A DNA stretch of 6,996 bases from Flavipsychrobacter sp. (GTDB taxonomy: Bacteria; Bacteroidota; Bacteroidia; Chitinophagales; Chitinophagaceae): positions 1-6,996 of the forward strand of contig JAJNBR010000150.1 in NCBI GenBank assembly GCA_021156265.1. The letters are read 5' to 3'. The position numbers and the translations under genes were made by a program. This document shows, piece by piece, positions 4,600-6,996 of the stretch. The notes below the pieces were generated by a model, which saw nothing but the letters and a program-made list of their open reading frames with translations, was not told where the DNA came from and made no database searches. How positions within the stretch are numbered: the stretch's first letter is position 1; each line of letters opens with the position of its first letter.

Positions 4600-6996
4600 T
4601 TAGTAGCTTGTTACATCCACAGGACGCATAGCGCCAAACCATTTCAATACTGTTTCACCTATACCGTCAGCCTGAACATGCATTAGATACATACCACTGG
4701 CTATTGGCAATCCTTTCGCGTTCCTAAGGTCCCAATCAATGTATGCAGCATTTGCGTTATCCTTCTCCAGCCTGCGTATCAGGGCACCTTCCAAAGAATA
4801 GATATTTACAGTGGCCTTTTGTGGAAGGTTGATAATACGTACACGTGTATCAAGCCTGTTTTTTTCATATCCGGCATAACCATAGTAAGGATTCGGAACA
4901 ACGTTTATCCGGTCGAGCAGTGCTTGCTTGTCCAGGTCAGGGTTTTCATGAATATTCCTTGGAGCAAGATCTTTGGTGCTGAAACCGTAGATCGGGTTGC
5001 CAACTTGGGTTGGATCCGGACGGTCACGCGGCGTTACGCCGGCAGGTACAAATTTCGCGTAAGGACGTTCAACACGTATCCTAACCCTTGTGTCTGTTGG
5101 GATGAGGCCCTGTGACAATGGCAGGTAGTTTTGACCTGGCGCCAGCAATGGGTTACCAACCCACATTATCTGACGATAGGAATTGGCATTGGCACCCTCA
5201 GCCTTGAACTGCGCACCTTCATCGTAACGTGTCTTCAGAACATATATATAATGCTTGCCACCAAAAATATAGGTAGTTGCACCTGCTACTTCCTCAACAC
5301 TTTCCCTAACGGGGTTCCAGAGCATGTCGCCACCGTTGTAATTCTTAAGCCATGAATCCTCGCCAAAAACGATATTCAGGCGCTCACCAGTTTCCTGGTT
5401 AATAGCGTAACCGGGGAAGTATGACATACCAGTATCGCTAGGATCTGTCGCATATATCGGCCTGCCATCAGCATCAAGATCACCATTCCAGCTGGCGTGA
5501 CGCCTGATTCCAAATTTCGGCGCTTTCTTTTCCGAAAAATCCGGGTTCTCATGCTGCTCCACTACTACACAACGTGTCCATTTCGTCCTATCAGATGTCA
5601 ACACTACGTCGACACTGTGCAGATCAAACAGGCCCTTAGAGAACGTAAGTTGTCTGGTCACGCCAAAGCCGCAGTTAGTTGTTACAGCGCCTGTCCCGTT
5701 CTCACCAGTTGCACCGAGTACATATGGCGCCCAGGTACCGCGAGTCAGCGTACTATTGCTCATCATGCCTTCATAAAACTGGCCAACAGAGTCAAAGTTC
5801 TTGCGATCGTTATAGTCACACAAGCTAAACGTGTCTTCAGCGCCACCGCTGCGGATCCAGTTTTTGCGGTCACGACCTTCTGCATCCTGGGTACCGGCCA
5901 ACCAAGGTTTACCCGGATCCTGGAAAGTAATGCTGGATGTAATATACCCGTTTCCGTTTGTCAGGTCATCGCCGGGGCGAAGAACCTGCTGTACAGCAAC
6001 CGACAAACCATAATATTCCAATATTTGTTCGTTGTAACTACTCAGATCCTGCTCACTGTAGATTACACCTCCATTTGTCACGTTCACAAGTCTCCAACGG
6101 CTGTCAAATCTCAAACCCTTATCGCCCGCCTGAGAACCGCCTTCAATAAACAGTTCCCAATCGTCAGCAGAAAGCTTTACAGGATCTACTACTTTAATAT
6201 CCACAGGACCGTTACCTTGCTTGTACACCGGATTAGCTACCACATAAGGGCTTGCCAGTGCTGCAGCTTCCGACTCCTCGGTCATTTCCATCACATTGCC
6301 ACCGTTACCAGAACCTTCTATACGTGTGATCTTAACCCCATCGCCATAGTCAGCATTTAATACCGTACCCATGTTTCCATTGGCAGGATTTGGCATTGCT
6401 GTAATAACCGGTATAACACTACCACCGGCACCTTTCGAGCTTTCGATATAAGGCTTGTCCTGAGAAGAGTCTACGTCATTAATATTAAACGGGGCGAACT
6501 CGTTATGAGCGTAAGCTATAGCAACAAAATAGTAGTTACGGTAGTTTACCAGGCGTTTATCACTGCCCGAAGCAAATTGATCCTGGGTGATCACAAAGCT
6601 GTGGCGGATACCACTGTCCTTACCGTTTACCATAACAATCGGCTGCCATGTGCTATCGCTCAGATCGGTCCTCTTTTCATAGTTGACGATACGCGATACA
6701 CCATTCTTGACGTCGGTCTGGAACACTTCTGCAGCCAGTTCTGTATTTACCTCGCCACGCTCATCGAATATTTGAGCAGCTTGTACGCGCTCGTTCTTCA
6801 GCTGGAACACTCTGTAACCTTCAAACTTATACAGCGAATCAGCCGTTTGAATTGGTTTAGATGTAATAGCAAGTGCGCGGAATTTTGGATTTGAAAGATC
6901 GCGGCCAAACCGCTCACCATAGTTATTGCTGATCGGATCGTTAACCAGGTAGAAAACGATCTTCCTGTCCATTTCGCGCGCAGTCATGCGAGGTGC
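4600..6996 (-). CDS. Large secreted protein with T9SS-like C-terminal domain (5' end outside window)
   Basis: At least 798 codons are open to the right edge. The first ATG is at 6987, but the frame continues upstream of it without a stop (Ala-Pro-Arg), no signal peptide follows it, and the sequence starts mid-domain, so the true start lies outside. Numbered from that Met, residues about 50-165 resemble a fibronectin type III-like module (LYKFEGYRVFQL, then NYRNYYFVAIAYA). A second region begins at PNPANG (199-204). Residues 501-508 hold NGDLDADG, which resembles a calcium-binding loop. The last 100 residues (from VVPNPYYG) form a beta-sandwich of the FlgD/T9SS sorting type, with VNIYSLEGALIRRL, WDLRN and GMYLMHV. 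The protein is probably exported to the cell surface, but substrate and activity are not recognisable. It lies directly upstream of the PorV-like gene. Confidence 0.9.
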   Translation of the reverse strand, partial: APRMTAREMDRKIVFYLVNDPISNNYGERFGRDLSNPKFRALAITSKPIQTADSLYKFEGYRVFQLKNERVQAAQIFDERGEVNTELAAEVFQTDVKNGVSRIVNYEKRTDLSDSTWQPIVMVNGKDSGIRHSFVITQDQFASGSDKRLVNYRNYYFVAIAYAHNEFAPFNINDVDSSQDKPYIESSKGAGGSVIPVITAMPNPANGNMGTVLNADYGDGVKITRIEGSGNGGNVMEMTEESEAAALASPYVVANPVYKQGNGPVDIKVVDPVKLSADDWELFIEGGSQAGDKGLRFDSRWRLVNVTNGGVIYSEQDLSSYNEQILEYYGLSVAVQQVLRPGDDLTNGNGYITSSITFQDPGKPWLAGTQDAEGRDRKNWIRSGGAEDTFSLCDYNDRKNFDSVGQFYEGMMSNSTLTRGTWAPYVLGATGENGTGAVTTNCGFGVTRQLTFSKGLFDLHSVDVVLTSDRTKWTRCVVVEQHENPDFSEKKAPKFGIRRHASWNGDLDADGRPIYATDPSDTGMSYFPGYAINQETGERLNIVFGEDSWLKNYNGGDMLWNPVRESVEEVAGATTYIFGGKHYIYVLKTRYDEGAQFKAEGANANSYRQIMWVGNPLLAPGQNYLPLSQGLIPTDTRVRIRVERPYAKFVPAGVTPRDRPDPTQVGNPIYGFSTKDLAPRNIHENPDLDKQALLDRINVVPNPYYGYAGYEKNRLDTRVRIINLPQKATVNIYSLEGALIRRLEKDNANAAYIDWDLRNAKGLPIASGMYLMHVQADGIGETVLKWFGAMRPVDVTSY
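4603..4902 (-). other. C-terminal sorting-like (FlgD/T9SS CTD-type) domain
   Basis: The last 100 codons of the large secreted protein encode VVPNPYYG (residues 696-703), then NLPQKATVNIYSLEGALIRRLEK, DWDLRNAKGLPIASGMYLMHVQADG and ETVLKWFGAMRP. These follow the type A C-terminal domain scheme: PNP, a strand with I-Y-S-L-x-G, WDLRN, GxYLxxV and a final strand. The end differs from the usual lysine-ending tail: 14 residues beyond KW, including MRPVDVTSY. Whether it is cleaved as a T9SS signal is inferred. Confidence 0.65.

Noticed and set aside
5497..6360. 287-codon open frame on the plus strand inside the large secreted protein gene
   Set aside because: Shadow of the minus-strand gene; no signal, domain or promoter supports it.

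Overview
The window looks like a chromosome segment of a Bacteroidota bacterium, most likely near the Chitinophagaceae. The evidence is a PorV/PorQ-family outer-membrane protein beside a large secreted protein with a type IX secretion (T9SS)-like C-terminal domain, a beta-helix lipoprotein, the Bacteroidota form of a greA-HIT pair, a promoter matching TTTG-N19-TAnnTTTG, and no Shine-Dalgarno sequences. No mobile element, CRISPR array, tRNA or rRNA was seen. The lineage is inferred from gene style, not from a marker search.

Layout, left to right: (1) 1-1270, minus: a beta-helix lipoprotein gene that runs off the left edge (423 codons visible). (2) 1271-1391: a divergent promoter region. (3) 1392-2476, plus: a two-gene operon of a divergent SAM hydroxide adenosyltransferase-like protein (DUF62) and a small antibiotic-biosynthesis-monooxygenase-fold (ABM) protein, overlapping by 4 nt. 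(4) 2475-2498: a terminator for the converging greA-HIT unit. (5) 2500-3365, minus: greA followed by a HIT-family gene with a 1-nt stop/start overlap. (6) 3391-3433: a strong terminator with a perfect 15-bp stem. (7) 3459-4538, minus: a PorV/PorQ-family beta-barrel gene. (8) 4567-4588: a GC-rich hairpin with a UACG tetraloop. (9) 4600-6996, minus: the 3' part of a gene for a large secreted protein, cut by the right edge.

How the genes work together: the large secreted protein and the PorV-like barrel form one transcription unit and resemble a T9SS cargo with its outer-membrane partner. GreA rescues backtracked RNA polymerase, and the HIT protein is a probable nucleotide hydrolase translated with it. 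The DUF62 and ABM genes are co-translated, but their joint role is unknown. All genes are close-packed and every intergenic stretch is under 130 bp. I see no convincing unknown defence or mobile system. The points most worth a second look are the degenerate active site of the DUF62 protein, its near-leaderless promoter, the terminator placed so that greA has no room for an independent promoter downstream of it, and the tetraloop hairpin between cargo and barrel genes.
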